The notes below the pieces were generated by a model. That model had not been told where the DNA came from and searched no databases. It saw nothing but the letters and a program-made list of their open reading frames with translations. This document shows positions 10,745-22,181 of a stretch of DNA of 64,000 nt, piece after piece. Position 1 is the stretch's first letter. The number at the start of each line of letters is the position of its first letter. The stretch covers positions 310,001 through 374,000 of the forward strand of contig JARFIW010001366.1 of the NCBI GenBank assembly GCA_036346225.1. Direction: 5' to 3'. The translations under genes and the position numbers were made by a program. The DNA is from Platerodrilus igneus (lineage: Eukaryota; Arthropoda; Insecta; Coleoptera; Lycidae).

Positions 10745-13155
10745 TCAAAAATTAATTAATTCAAATCTATCGTTAAAAATATCCGAACCATTGAAGTATT
10801 TGTTGTAAGTTAGGCACACTACTGTGGCTGGAGAGTGCAACAATAAATTTGTTCTACTCGTTTGAAGATAAAAAGTATTGCTAAAACGCGCATGTTGACG
10901 AGGCACTACCAATGAAATCTTTCCTAGTAGATAAGGGCAATCTATTTCATTGTTTAATAATTTATATAAGAATCTTATGTTTATACTTTTTCGTCTGCAT
11001 TGGAGTGACCGACAATTAAATCTTTTAAGTAAAGACTCATGGTCAGACCCAATAGGTGGATAGAATCCGTCACAGGTGAAAGATACATATTTTATAAATT
11101 TCCTTTGAACTGCTTCTAAGCTATCGCTATGAACTTTATAAATTGGTTGCCATATCAGAGATCCGTATTCAAGTTTAGATCTAACAAGAGTGTTAAATAG
11201 TAGTAGTAATGTATTGACAGAGAAGTTGCTGCAGTTTCTGTATATTAGACCATAAGATTTATATGCACTTGAAATACATTTATTACTATGTTCAACGAAG
11301 TGGAATTTTTCATCAAATAGGATACCTAAATCTTGGAAGCTAGATAATCTTTGAACAAGGGTTTCTTGTATGAAGTACGAGAAATTTACCATGTCATGCT
11401 TTCGACCATACGAAATTACACAGCATTTTTGTATATTTAGATTCAACCGATTACTTAAGCACCAAGTAGTCAAACTTTCAATATCGTTTTGTAAAAGTAT
11501 GCAGTCGTCAATAGAAGTAATAGTTTTGAAAATTTTTAAATCGTCTGCGAACAGTAAATTTTCTGCTTTGATAGAATCCACAATATTATTAATAAATATT
11601 AGAAAAAACAAAGAGCCAAGATTTGACCCTTGCGGGACACCCGATGTTGGAGTAAATGATTGAGAGTGATAGTTCGAATAAGCTACGTGCATTTGTCTAT
11701 TTAAGAGGCAAGACTGAGTAAGGTCCAAAAGTGCTTGCGAGAATCCAATAGCATTTAGTTTACTCAAAAGAATGTAATGATCGATTTGGTCAAAGGCTTT
11801 CTGGAAATCAGTGTAGATAACATCAACTTGTTTGTTGCTCTCGAGTGATTCACAAACAAATTGGCTGATTGTAGCTAAGTTGGTAATTGTTGATTTCCTT
11901 TCCATAAGGCCGTGTTGCGCAGGTGTAATATAAAGCTTTATTTGAGCATATATATGCTTGTATAATAACGACTCAAAAACTTTGGCAATATTCGATATAA
12001 TGGAAATAGGACGATAGTTAGTAACATCGGAGGTGTAGCCCTTCTTAAGTACTGGTGTAATCATTGACATCTTCCATATATTCGGAAAAGACCGCTGTCT
12101 AAGAGAAAGATTGTATAGGTAGCATAAAGGTTTGGCTAATACATTTGCGCAGTCTTTAACAAAGAACGACGGCACAGCGTCGACACCAGCAGTATTTTTG
12201 TTTTTTAGTTTTCTTATAGCTTCCAACACTTCCACCTCAGTAAAACTTGTTACCGAAATAAAGCGAGTGTTAAGAAATACTGGAGTGGTGCTCGATGAAT
12301 TTGACTTAACGTAAACACTTCTGAAGTGTAAAGCAAATGCATCTACAATTTCTTGTTGAGTAGTGATAGATTTATCATTGTATTTCATTGTACCAGGTAT
12401 TCTAGTAGAGCCTTTCTTGTTATTTACAAATTTCCAAAAATACTTCGGTTCCGAAGAAATGTTCACCTGAATCTTGAGAATAAACATTTTGTACGCTTTA
12501 TCAATTAATATTTTACATAAGGATCTTATAGATATAAATTTAACGTAATCATTAATACTGTGACTTTGTTTATAGTTCTTCCAAAGTTTATGTTTTAGTT
12601 TCAATTGGTTAATTATAATTGAATCAAACCACGGTGGATATGTACGGGAATACTTAATACGATAGCGTGGCACTGTCGATTTAAATAACTTATATAAAGT
12701 ATTGTAGAATTCCAAAATTGCAGAGTTAATGTCCTTGGTTTGATATACCGGAGCCCAGTCTACTGAACAAAGGGAATCGTACAGTAGCGGAGAATTAGCT
12801 TTATTGAAATTCCACCTTACATCTTCATTATTTATTGAGAAATTGATGTCTAATTTATATTCATATAAATTCAGATATCTAAAGTTGGATGATAGCCGTC
12901 TTCAGGAACTATTGGAAAAGCATTTAGACACTTTTGTGGCGGTGTTACAGAGAACTAAGTCAAGTAAACGATCAGATACATTCAGTATTTCATTATATTG
13001 TGTTAGGTTATTGAAAGCACAAAAGTTGTTGACTACAGTGGCAGTAATTAGAGATGTTGAAGTCACCTAATAATATAATTTTTTCATTGGTACAAAGAAC
13101 CAGACTATTTAATAAATCGAAAAATGTTTCATAATCGGAGGTTTTCGTAGAAGGG

Positions 13156-13202
<47 letters not shown>

Positions 13203-13600
13203 CAAAAATGGAAAGGAAAGAATTGAAACTGGTTTTAATTCTTGCGCCGCAAATATCAATTGCGGGAAGCGCTGACGCCAACGATGATAAATCAATTTCC
13301 ATACACGAAAATCCTTTATCGATTGCTAATAATACTCCACCTCCACGAGATGTATTAGTTAAATCAGAACGACGATCTTTTCTAAATATTGTGAAATTAT
13401 CGTTAAATAATTTCCATTGTAAACATCAGTGTTCAACCAAGATTCAGTTATAGCAACAATGCAATCCTGCAGAATAGATACATTATTAAAGAATTCTGTA
13501 ACCTTTGATCTCAACCCTCGCACATTTTGATATAAAATATTTACAGATGGATTGAAATTGGGTGAAGCATTTAGTTTTTTTGAGTAATCCTAGGTACATT
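10745..13600 (-). pseudogene. ORF2 endonuclease-reverse transcriptase of the CR1-like element
   Basis: The C-terminal 650 or so codons are open. Counting from codon 12,715, RT landmarks are NYRPISIISN (233-242), YTDFQKAFD (301-309), SGVPQGS (358-364) and the catalytic FADDLKIF (389-396), then a thumb region and a C-terminal tail. Upstream the frame continues to about 12,880, where a frameshift joins it to an endonuclease region. In that region LYQNVRGLRSK (near 13,520), ITESWLN (near 13,450) and RGGGVLLAI (near 13,340) mark an APE-type endonuclease. An (AT)n tract at 13,158-13,202 interrupts the endonuclease. The RT motifs look intact, so decay is limited to the N-terminal half. It would nick target DNA and prime cDNA synthesis at the nick. 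Confidence 0.85.
13158..13202. repeat. (AT)n microsatellite inside the endonuclease region
   Basis: About 22 AT units interrupt the endonuclease coding region of the CR1-like ORF2, so the tract arose or expanded after the element lost function. Confidence 0.9.
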
Positions 13601-14281
13601 ATTAACATACTTAATCCGAATGTTGGTTTCGCCCTTTGATACACGTTCATGTAGTTCTTGCTTCAAACATCTATATCCTTCTTGCTGGTATTTAGTCTTG
13701 TCGGATGCTATAATCAAATTTTTAAACTTTTCACGTATTTTCAATGATGCTACGGATTTAATCATACCATAATAATCAATTTCACAATGGAATTTGACGC
13801 TTAGCGGACGTGGACGTTTAAGATCGGCTTTAGGGCCCAAACGATGAACGTATAAGTTTGAACAATCAGTACCGGGTTTAATAGTTTGAACTAGTTCTTT
13901 CACAGTGTTTTGCTCATCGCCATCATTAGCAGATTCTGGCAAATTAAAAACTATAATATTATTCTTCCTTTGATTGCGATCATTAATTTCTTGGATGGCA
14001 GTTTCAAGAGTGAAATTATTCGCTGAAGGTTCAAATGTTTGTTGACTTTTAATCAGCTGCTTGATGTTATTCAATTCAGTTTCAAAATCAGTTTTTAATT
14101 TGTTAATTGATGTAGTAAATTCATCCCGCAATGAAGACATCAAGTTTTTTAGATCACTATATTGTGATAAGTTATTATTGCATGAATTGCAGACTAACTT
14201 GATTACTTTTGATTTAGAACGAGTCAATCTAATATCGCTATCAGAAAGACCAAAACATGTGGTATGAACATGCATTTTACA
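13571..14281 (-). pseudogene. ORF1 of the CR1-like element, main part
   Basis: This part starts with the second half of a PHD-type zinc finger (MHVHTTC and CNSC give the His-Cys and last Cys pair). A coiled-coil-like stretch follows (about residues 45-95), then a region with RKNNIIVFNLPES (about 103-115) and HRLGP, typical of the nucleic-acid-binding ORF1 proteins of CR1/L2-type elements. It ends in ITQKN and a stop at 13,571. The first half of the finger is 4.2 kb away at 18,480-18,562 because a hAT element is inserted between. ORF2 begins within the last codons in another frame. Confidence 0.8.
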
Positions 14282-14821
14282 CAGGGCCGTGCCTGACGGG
14301 CGTTCATTGCGTGCACCGCACGCAGGCGGCCGAAATTAAGAGGCGGCCAAATCGTTACAAGTTGTTTACTGGGCAAAAATACAATCGGTTTGTTTTCATT
14401 AAGATACGAAGTAAAAACAGTTTCTCTAATCTAATCTATCTAAAAAGAGTTTCTCAGAAATAAGAAATGTATAAAAACTGATTAGGTCGTTGTAGTATTT
14501 ATATACCTAGTCATGCAGCGAATCCGAATTTTTTCGAACATTGCACGAGCGACGAGCCGAAATAGTTTTTTCAATTGACCGGCGTCGCGTAAGCGGTCTT
14601 ATTCGTCTTATTAGTCGTATTAGTCTATAGACTAGCGAGGATAAATCGTTATTTGTGTCCTGTGTGTGATCCGATATTATTAAAGTCTTTAATTTAACGA
14701 ATAAAAATAAATTGCTTAATTCCTGAAAACTTTTAGTTGTGTGTTCGTGTGGTGAAATTTAATAAAAAGTTTATTTACTCGACAAAGACTGAAAAAGGTA
14801 ATACACAAAAATGTAAAATTT

Positions 14822-15583
14822 GGGTAGACTTTCACTTTTGGGCCGGAAAATTTTGGCGGGTCTTTTGGAGGAAAAGGCCTTTTGATATGAAATTCTTAAA
14901 TAAATATTAAAAATATTTAATAATATTAAAAAATTAAAAAAAATTAAATAATAATTAAAATAAATAATAAAATAGTGCAATTTAATATTAAATTACTTAA
15001 AATCTTCCTTAATTTATACTAAAAAATGAATATCTTTCTCATTTTGAATGCATTTATATAATAATTAAAAGTTGTTTGTTTGCATACGAGATTCTCTGTT
15101 TAAATCGCTCACAACCCGCCGATGGAAAATCAAGCATTTGAACTTGTGTAGCCGAAAGCAACTCTTTAAATTAAGCTTATGATTCCTTTTATAATAGCAA
15201 TGTTATTGTTATTAAATGGAAGAAATTTACCTGACATTGAACTAGAAAACAGTTATATGTGGTTGGATTTTCCTCTCCGTTTTCATTTTCAAAATAAATC
15301 TTGACATATTTATGTTTAAAAATATGTTTTACTTAAAAAGCTTATAAATGATTTTCTTATCGTGTCATCCTATGCGCATTAAAATATACATTAATTATAG
15401 ATTTTAAGTAATTTAATATTAAATTGCGCTATTTTATTATTTATTTTAATTATTATTTAAATTTTTTTTAATTTTTTAATGTTATTAAATATTTTTAATA
15501 TTTATTTAAGAATTTAATATCAAAAGGCCTTTTCCTCCAAAAGACCCGCCAAAATTTCCTGGCCCAAAATTGAAAGTCTACCC
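14822..15583. mobile_element. 762-bp MITE with 8-bp target duplication TAAAATTT
   Basis: The ends are GGGTAGACTTTCACTTTTGG and the inverted GGGTAGACTTTCAATTTTGG. Inverted arms run for about 180-190 bp (14,822-15,003 and 15,401-15,583), including a run of AT-rich sequence and the AAAAGGCCTTTTG block. TAAAATTT flanks it exactly at 14,814-14,821 and 15,584-15,591. The 400-bp middle has no recognised coding sequence. An 8-bp duplication fits hAT mobilisation, but the GGGTAGAC ends differ from its host hAT, so another transposase must have moved it. Confidence 0.88.
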
Positions 15584-15628
15584 TAAAATTTAATATCACT
15601 GCTCATTTACATTTTTAAAGGCCTACGA

Positions 15629-18158
15629 ATGTCTGAAAGGAAAACGAAAAGATTGTCTGAGCGCAATATAAAAGAAAGCGAGAGGAAAAGCAAAATGAAG
15701 CTAAACAAATGTTTGGCTCATTAACAAAGTTTTAGTAAAATCGCCAGAACCGGAAAGTAGTTGTAGTAGCCAATTAAATCCAATTGATGATTTGTTTTGC
15801 GATAAAATGAAAATGAATTATCTGTCGAAAATGAAAAGGCTAATGACAATACTAGTAGTACCGACGAAATGGAAACAGAAGATAATAAGGATATCGATCT
15901 ATACAATACCGATACCGCTGAAATTGATAAAGCATATTTTGCTATGTGTATGGATTTAAATGATCCAGCTTGCTGGCCTTTAACAATTACCACTAAAATA
16001 TTGGATATATTAATCGAAAAGGACCCATACAAAATAAACAATCTACATATCCAATTAATGAATTGGGAAGATCATTTTCATCAACTTATTTCTATAGAAA
16101 AATGCCAAATGGTGAAAAATTTAATCGTGAGTGGTTAATCTATTCTCCAAAACGGATTCCATATTTTGCTTCTGTTGTAAATTATTTGGCAAACAAGAAA
16201 TAAAATTAGTTAATGAAGGCTTCAATGATTGGCAACACACATCTGATAATTTATCTCGTCATGAAAAAACATCGCTGCATATCGGAAATTGCACCAATTG
16301 GAAAAATTTGGAATTAAATTTAAGAAACAAAGCTACAATTGATAAAAATTTGCAACGGTATTATGACGCAGAGAAAAAACGATGGTATCAAATTGTCGTA
16401 CGCATGATATCTGTGGTACAATTTCTGGCAGTACAGGGTTTAGCGTTTAGAGGTAGCTCGAGCAGATTGTATGAAAACAATAATGGAAATTTTCTAAAAG
16501 CAATTGAAATGATAGGAAAATTTGATGATGTTATGGCAGATCACATAAATCGCATTCAACAATCAGTTGCTTTAAAGAACCATATGCCACATTATGCGGG
16601 AAATCGCTTCCAAAATGAAATAATTAGTATCCTTGCAGCGCAAATTCAAAAATATATTTTGTCAGCAATAAAAGACGCCAAATATTTTTCAGTAATTTTG
16701 GATTGTACGCCGGACATGGGACATGTCGAGCAAATTACAATAATTTTGAGATATGTGCATATTCAAAATGACGAAGTAGAAGTGAGAGAAAATTTCGTTG
16801 GTTTTTCTCCAGGTCAAAAAAGTACTGGAGAAGCTTTTTACGACTTTTAATTGAAAAATTAAGCTCTCTTAAATTAAATGTTCACGATATGAGAGGCCAG
16901 GGTATGATAATGGATCAAATATGGCTGGAAAACATATTGGATTGCAGAAACGAATTTTGGACAATTATCCACGAGCTTTGTTTATGCCATGCAACGCGCA
17001 TACATTAAATTTGGTCGTCAATGATGCAGCGAAAGTTTCTTTTTCAACTGTGGATTTTTTTAGTAATGTGTCAGCAATATACAATTACTTTTCCGGATCA
17101 CCTTTTCGATGGCAAATTTTAAAAAAACATGTAAAATCGTTAACAGTAAAACAAGTTAGCGTAACCCGGTGGGAATCAAGGATTAAGGCGATTAGACCAC
17201 TGCGTCATGAATTAGGTGAAATTTATGACAGCCTAATAGAACTAGTGGAAGAATGTTCAACACCAATAGGTCAACATGAAGCTAAATGTTTGGCAATAAA
17301 ATTAAATCTTACAAATTTATTTGTTCCACAGTAATATGGTACGAAATCTTAGAAAAAGTAAATATTATTAGTAAAATGATGCAGACCGTTTCTTGGAATC
17401 TTACTTCATGTGCTGAATCTATTAATAATATTTTAATTTTTTCCAAATTATTAGAAATGATGAAAATTTCGAAAAGTATTTGAAAATTGCTGATGAATTA
17501 TGTGAATCACTTGAAATACAACCGGAATTTCCTGTTGAAATTAATCTACGTCGACGCCATAAGCGAAAACAATTTGACTATGAAGGAGATGAGGATATTC
17601 AGTTAACTGCTAAAGAAAATTTCAAAATTAATTTTTCTATGTAATATTGGATACAGCCATTTCATCTGTTACTACCCGATTTGAAACATTATCCAATTTC
17701 GAACAGTCTTTCGGATTTTTATATAAATTTGTTGAAATAGGAGAGGACGACATAAAAAAGTTGCTTCGACTTTCATAATAAATTCAAGGATGGCGAATCG
17801 TGCGACATAAACGGAGCAGAATTATACGAAGAGTTAATTTCATTGAAAATAATTATAAAAGATAGGAAACAACCCGAAGAACTCCTAAAGTATTTGTACA
17901 AACACAATTTACAAAATTCATTTCCAAATGTATCTACAAGCTTAAAACTATTATTGACCATGCCTGTATCAGTTGCGTCTGGAGAACGTAGTTTTCTAAA
18001 TTGAAAATCATAAAAATTATCTACGTACTTCCATGACGCAAGAACGTATGAGCAATCTTTCAATTATCGCGATTGAAAGTGAAATTGCTGAATCTTTAAA
18101 TATTCACGAAGCAATTGACGATTTTGTCAGTAAAAAATCCCGTAGGATTAACTTTTAA
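15629..18158 (+). pseudogene. hAT transposase, ZMYM1/DUF4371-like, frameshifted
   Basis: A likely start ATG at 15,629 opens a Lys/Arg-rich N-terminus. DPACWPLTI follows near 15,963, then a TTF-type zinc-finger region (FCFCCKLF, FNDWQ, LSRHEK; 16,155-16,270). Next come a long middle part with SRLYENNNGNFLKAIEMI, and the DUF4371-like core (AKYFSVILDCTPD near 16,680, with its Asp). A further segment at 16,921-17,334 has MPCNAHTLNLVVNDAA. The C-terminal dimerisation region is at 17,920-18,158, with VSVASGERSF near 17,970 and SNLSIIAIESEIAE. At least five frameshifts or stops break it (near 15,720, 16,130, 16,850, 17,334 and 17,997), so it is inactive. The domain order is that of ZMYM1-like hAT transposases. 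Confidence 0.85.
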
Positions 18159-18182
18159 TATGTACTTTATTTAATAATTGCT

Positions 18183-18240
18183 TTGTGAAGATTCAGCAAT
18201 TTCACTTTCAATCGCGATAATTGAAAGATTGAAAGATTTC
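18183..18240 (-). repeat. Inverted copy of the transposase 3' coding end
   Basis: About 55 bp (GATTCAGCAATTTCACTTTC onward) are the reverse complement of the transposase at about 18,052-18,110, roughly 70 bp upstream. The two can form a snap-back hairpin around the stop codon. Confidence 0.75.
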
Positions 18241-18373
18241 CCTAATTAACCGGTAACCTAACCGGTTTTAGCCGGTTTTTCTTTTCAGAAACCGGTTTTG
18301 GGAACAAAACCAATATTTTTTTCGTTCTCGATTTCGGTTAACCAAAACTGATTTTTCCCGGTTTGATGCCCTG
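18241..18373. other. Terminal fragment of a second hAT-like element
   Basis: The stretch is rich in AACCGG/CCGGTT and ends GATGCCCTG. On the minus strand this reads CAGGGCATCAAACCGGG, which resembles the ends of other hAT families. It does not match the true ends at 14,282 and 18,479. I found no partner end inside the host element. Confidence 0.45.
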
Positions 18374-18479
18374 TGTATAATAATAAACATTAAAAATTAA
18401 AGTAGTTTTTTTTAATGTTATCCTGGGGGCGGCCATACAGACTGGCACGCAGGCGGCCATATACCCAGGTACGGCCCTG

Positions 18480-18562
18480 ATTTTACATACATCACATTCA
18501 ATTGAATTAGTGTTAGGATTACATTGTGAATTGCAATTTACACATTTATCACGTTTATCCAT
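18480..18562 (-). pseudogene. ORF1 of the CR1-like element, first codons
   Basis: The minus-strand frame opens with ATG at 18,562 and encodes MDKRDKCVNCNSQCNPNT, then ECDVCK. It then enters hAT DNA at 18,479. The two Cys pairs are the first half of a PHD finger, and the other half starts at 14,281. The sequence from 18,563 to 18,833 is its leader. Confidence 0.8.
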
Positions 18563-18833
18563 TGTATTTGTTTCAAGTTGAAATTAGGAAACTAAACGTG
18601 GACACAAATTCTTCACGTTTTTGGGCGGTTAAAAACGACTATACTTTAGACAAACAACAACGCCTCGAATAGGATTGGGTTAGATATTATACAAAGGAAA
18701 AGTACGTTAGAAAACAATTAAAATGCAATTAATTTAATACCTGCAATAGTTGATACTTGTAAAGAACTTGTAACAGCTTTTTAAATTGTTTTCAACGGAG
18801 CACTATACACAATACGTCTATACCGTACGAACG

Positions 18834-21380
18834 TTCAACATAGTAATTCCAAATGTCTTCCTGCATTTGACGGTATTCATTGCCTCTTCTATGTACAAGT
18901 TAAGAATTGATGGGGATAAAGCACACCCTTGTTTTACCCCTTTCCTAATATTTACTTCTTTACGTCTCTGCTCTAACTCTATTACAGCTGTATGCTTTTT
19001 GTGTAAGTTAAGTGTTATCCGTCTATCCCAAAAACTCATTCCAATCTTTTTGAGAATTTCGAACATTTTTTTCTATTTTACATTGTCGAATGCTTTTCCC
19101 AGATCTACAAACTCTATATACACGCTTTCCCTTTTTCTATTGTTTTCTCCATTATCACCCTCAGAACTAAAATAGCCTCATGTGTTCCCCTGTTTCGCCT
19201 AAACTCAAATTGATCTTCTTTTAGTATTTCTTCGGCTCGTTTTTCCATTCGTCCTTGTTAATAATTTTGAAAGGTGTGCTGTCAAACTTATTGTTCGAAA
19301 ATTTTCACATCTAACCGCGCTTCTTTTTGTTGTATAGTTACTATGATGTTACGTTTGAAATCTTTGGGTATCTCGCTTGACTCATACGTATAGCTTACAA
19401 GTTGGAAGGGACGTTTTGTTACTGCTTGTCTAGCAGGTTTTAGAGTTTCTACGTGCACCTTACCTGTACCCGGCGCCTTACCATTTTTCAGACCCTTTAA
19501 TGCTAATTCAAACTCATCTCGCAGTATAGGATTTTCAATGATTGATTTTTGTTCTACTGCTGCTAGTTCCTCTCCTGCATATAAATTCCCTATATATTCT
19601 TGCGATCTAACCACGTTCTCTATATTTTCTATAATGACGTTTCCTCCTGCGTCCCTTATATTTTTGCTATATGGTTTTATATCCCTAAAATTCAATCTAT
19701 TTAGTTTGAATGCTTTGTCTGTCTTTCCTATTTTCATCTTAGTTTGTACCTCTTTGCACTTTAGCTTTCCTGCATTTGCAAATAATTTCCCATTTTATGG
19801 CTTTGTATCTCTGTTTTCCCCTTTCGTCAGATCTATTTTTGTATTTTCGTCTTTCTTCTATTACATCCAGGATATCTTTTGTTATCCATGGTTTTTTATT
19901 TTCCTTTTGTGTATACTCCAGAATATATCCGGCCGCCATGTCTAAGCTGGATTTAATGTTATACAATTCTGTTTCTACTTCTTTAGTATCAGAAATTTTC
20001 CCCATATCTTTCAGCAATTCATTTGATCTTTTTTCAAATCTTTTGTGGATAACTTTATCTCAAAGTCAACGTGCCATTTTTCATTCCTTTTTTTGCAAAT
20101 TTTTGAATTTAAGAGCGGCCTTCAACGATGTTGTGGTCAGTGTCTATATCTGCTTCTGGACAGCTTCTACAGTCTTTTACTTGATTCCTAAACCGTGGTC
20201 TAATAAGAATGTAATCTATTTGATATCTTCCTATATCCCCTGGCATCTTCCACATGTATCGTCTTCTAGTATGATGTTGAAATAATGTGTTTGCAATGGT
20301 TAGTTTGTAATGGCTTTTATCGCAAAATTCTACCAATTTATTTCCCCTGTCGTTTCTCGTACCTAAACCAAATAAACCTACTACCGCTCCTTCCCTACCT
20401 TTACCTACCACTGCATTAAAATCTCCCGTAATTATTAAATTTTCATATCCTTTTACGTATCTTAGTATGTCTTCGATATCTTTGTAGATCGCTTCTACCT
20501 CTTTTTCACTGTGGCTGGAGGTGGGCATGTATACTTTTATTATTACTGTGTTTACCGATTTAGATTCTAATCTCTAACCATGCGTACTGTTTTGTTTTTT
20601 TGTAAGTTATTTTCTACACAGTATCCAATCTTTTTTCGCATAACTATTCCCAGACCCAAATTTCCTTCCTCTGCTCTTGTATAAATTACCCTGAAGTCTC
20701 TACTCCAAAAATCCCCCGTCTCTGGCCACCGAACTTAGCTGAATCCTACTACGTCTAGTGCTAACCTATTAATTTCAATTTTAGGTTCTCTAGCTTACCT
20801 ACTTTAATCCTGTATGAATTACCCTAAAGTCTCTGCTCCAAAAATCCTTCGCTTCTGGCTACCGAACTTCGCTGATCCCTACTATGTCTAGTGATAACCT
20901 ATCCATTTCTATTTTTAGGTTTTTAAGCGTATCTACTTGCCTCATACTTCTTATATTCCATGCTCCAACTCGCAGAATGCTCCCGATTCTTTGTTGTTGT
21001 CCTCTCCCGTAGATCCGAATAGGGGACTATTTTACCCCCAGAATCTTTTACCTCAGAGGATGCCATCATTTTAAATACAATTTAAGTACACCTTGTACTT
21101 GAAATGTAATGTGGTGGTTTTCCATTGCCTTCCACATCGCGGTAGTGTGTCTTAGAATGCCATACCAAACCCTATGGTCTCTGCCAATCTAAGTACCAAA
21201 GTAGCCGTTGCCCTCTTTCGGGGACCTGTATTAGTCTGCTTCCTCACTAAAGACCCTACTAATTTGGTTGAGCCTATAGTATAGCTCTTTAGATCACTGG
21301 AACGTAGAAGTCATTCCACCTGTTCTAGTAATCTAGAACTTTTTCAAGGTGCAGGTCCATTCGGAATGGATAGTCTTTCT
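18834..21380 (-). pseudogene. RTE-like retrotransposon, 5' part of the split copy
   Basis: On the minus strand a leader (21,380-21,000, with the CCATTGCCTTCCAC-type block seen upstream of arthropod RTE elements) precedes the APE-type endonuclease. Its N-terminus reads like WNIRSMRQVDTL near 20,960 and ISEVRWPEAK near 20,860. GDFNAVVGKG follows near 20,410, then RYQIDYILIRPRF near 20,210 and DTDHNIV near 20,135. The linker runs at 20,017-19,288, and the RT start includes GVKQGCALSP near 18,935. Frameshifts occur near 20,560, 20,115 and 19,738. Part of the endonuclease N-terminus is tandemly duplicated (about 20,680-20,935). The RT continues at 10,578 beyond the inserted CR1-like element. Confidence 0.85.
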
Positions 21381-22181
21381 ATACTTTTAAAATCATTGTC
21401 TAATGTCGATAGTGTATTTCATGATTTTCAATCAAAGGGGTAATTATAAAAGTTCTCAAGAAAGAGAAATAAGTATCTACCATATTTTTATTCTATAGGT
21501 TAGAAATTTTAATGCAACTAAATACGAACCTTAAGTAATTTTCACAATAAAATTCATGACTATTGATAAAAATCACAAATTTTTCCAGAAATATAAACTT
21601 TCTAGTTTCTTCATAGTCTACTTAGTCGCTCATCTGTATAAAAACAAGGCTTTATGTTAATAGCCAATACACTAGCTCACATTTAATAATAGAAGAGGCT
21701 TCACGTATGATTATTATAAAATTGCTGAATGCCTTATAAATTAATAAATAGTAACTGAATCTATATAATTAAATAATGACTGAATTTATATATAGTGCGT
21801 TTAACGAACACATTTAGTAACTGCTCTTCTCATGAATGGGCGTCAAGTTTCAATACAAATTTTGTATTGGTTGGCCGGGTTTCACAATGACTGATATTTT
21901 GTATTGCCAACCTACACGTGCCAAATAGTTTCTCTCTATCCTTGTCATTGCGTTATTTTTATTCACGTTTCTATTGTTGTTTTGCTCTAGTACTTTGTCT
22001 CTTATACATGATATAATAATAAACTTAAAAATATTACCTACAATAGTACAGGAAAATGAGTAACCAAAATATTGGTTCTCGGTACTAAAACAATATGAAA
22101 AAATGCAAGCAACCCAAGTAACATTTTACCGACTACTGTTTTACTTACCCTGACATTATTAATACTACAGTTGGTGGTCGG
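21381..22181. other. Unassigned AT-rich sequence
   Basis: I see no coding motif, RNA gene or repeat match here. Confidence 0.3.

Larger units (their letters stand above)
14282..18479 (+). mobile_element. hAT transposon with 8-bp target duplication ATTTTACA
   Basis: The left end is CAGGGCCGTGCCTGACG and the inverted right end is CAGGGCCGTACCTG. Both carry GCAGGCGGCC just inside. ATTTTACA is repeated exactly at 14,274-14,281 and 18,480-18,487. The CAGGG ends and 8-bp duplication are hAT hallmarks, and the interior codes for a hAT transposase. Of its 4,198 bp, 762 bp plus an 8-bp site copy belong to a later MITE. Removing one target copy re-establishes the ORF1 frame of the host element, which confirms the boundaries. 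Confidence 0.92.
10579..18833 (-). mobile_element. CR1/Jockey-like non-LTR retrotransposon inserted in the RTE
   Basis: On the minus strand the order is a 5' leader (about 18,563-18,833), ORF1 (18,562 down to 13,571, interrupted by a hAT), ORF2 with endonuclease and RT (about 13,600-10,745), a short 3' UTR and a TAA-repeat tail at 10,617-10,579. Without the hAT and one target-site copy it is about 4.05 kb, a plausible nearly full-length element. RTE sequence resumes on either side almost base for base (CTTTT at 10,578 and GTTCAACATAG at 18,834). I see no clear target duplication. Clade assignment (CR1, L2/Kiri or Jockey-type) is open, although the ORF1 with a PHD-like finger favours the CR1/L2 side. 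Confidence 0.8.
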
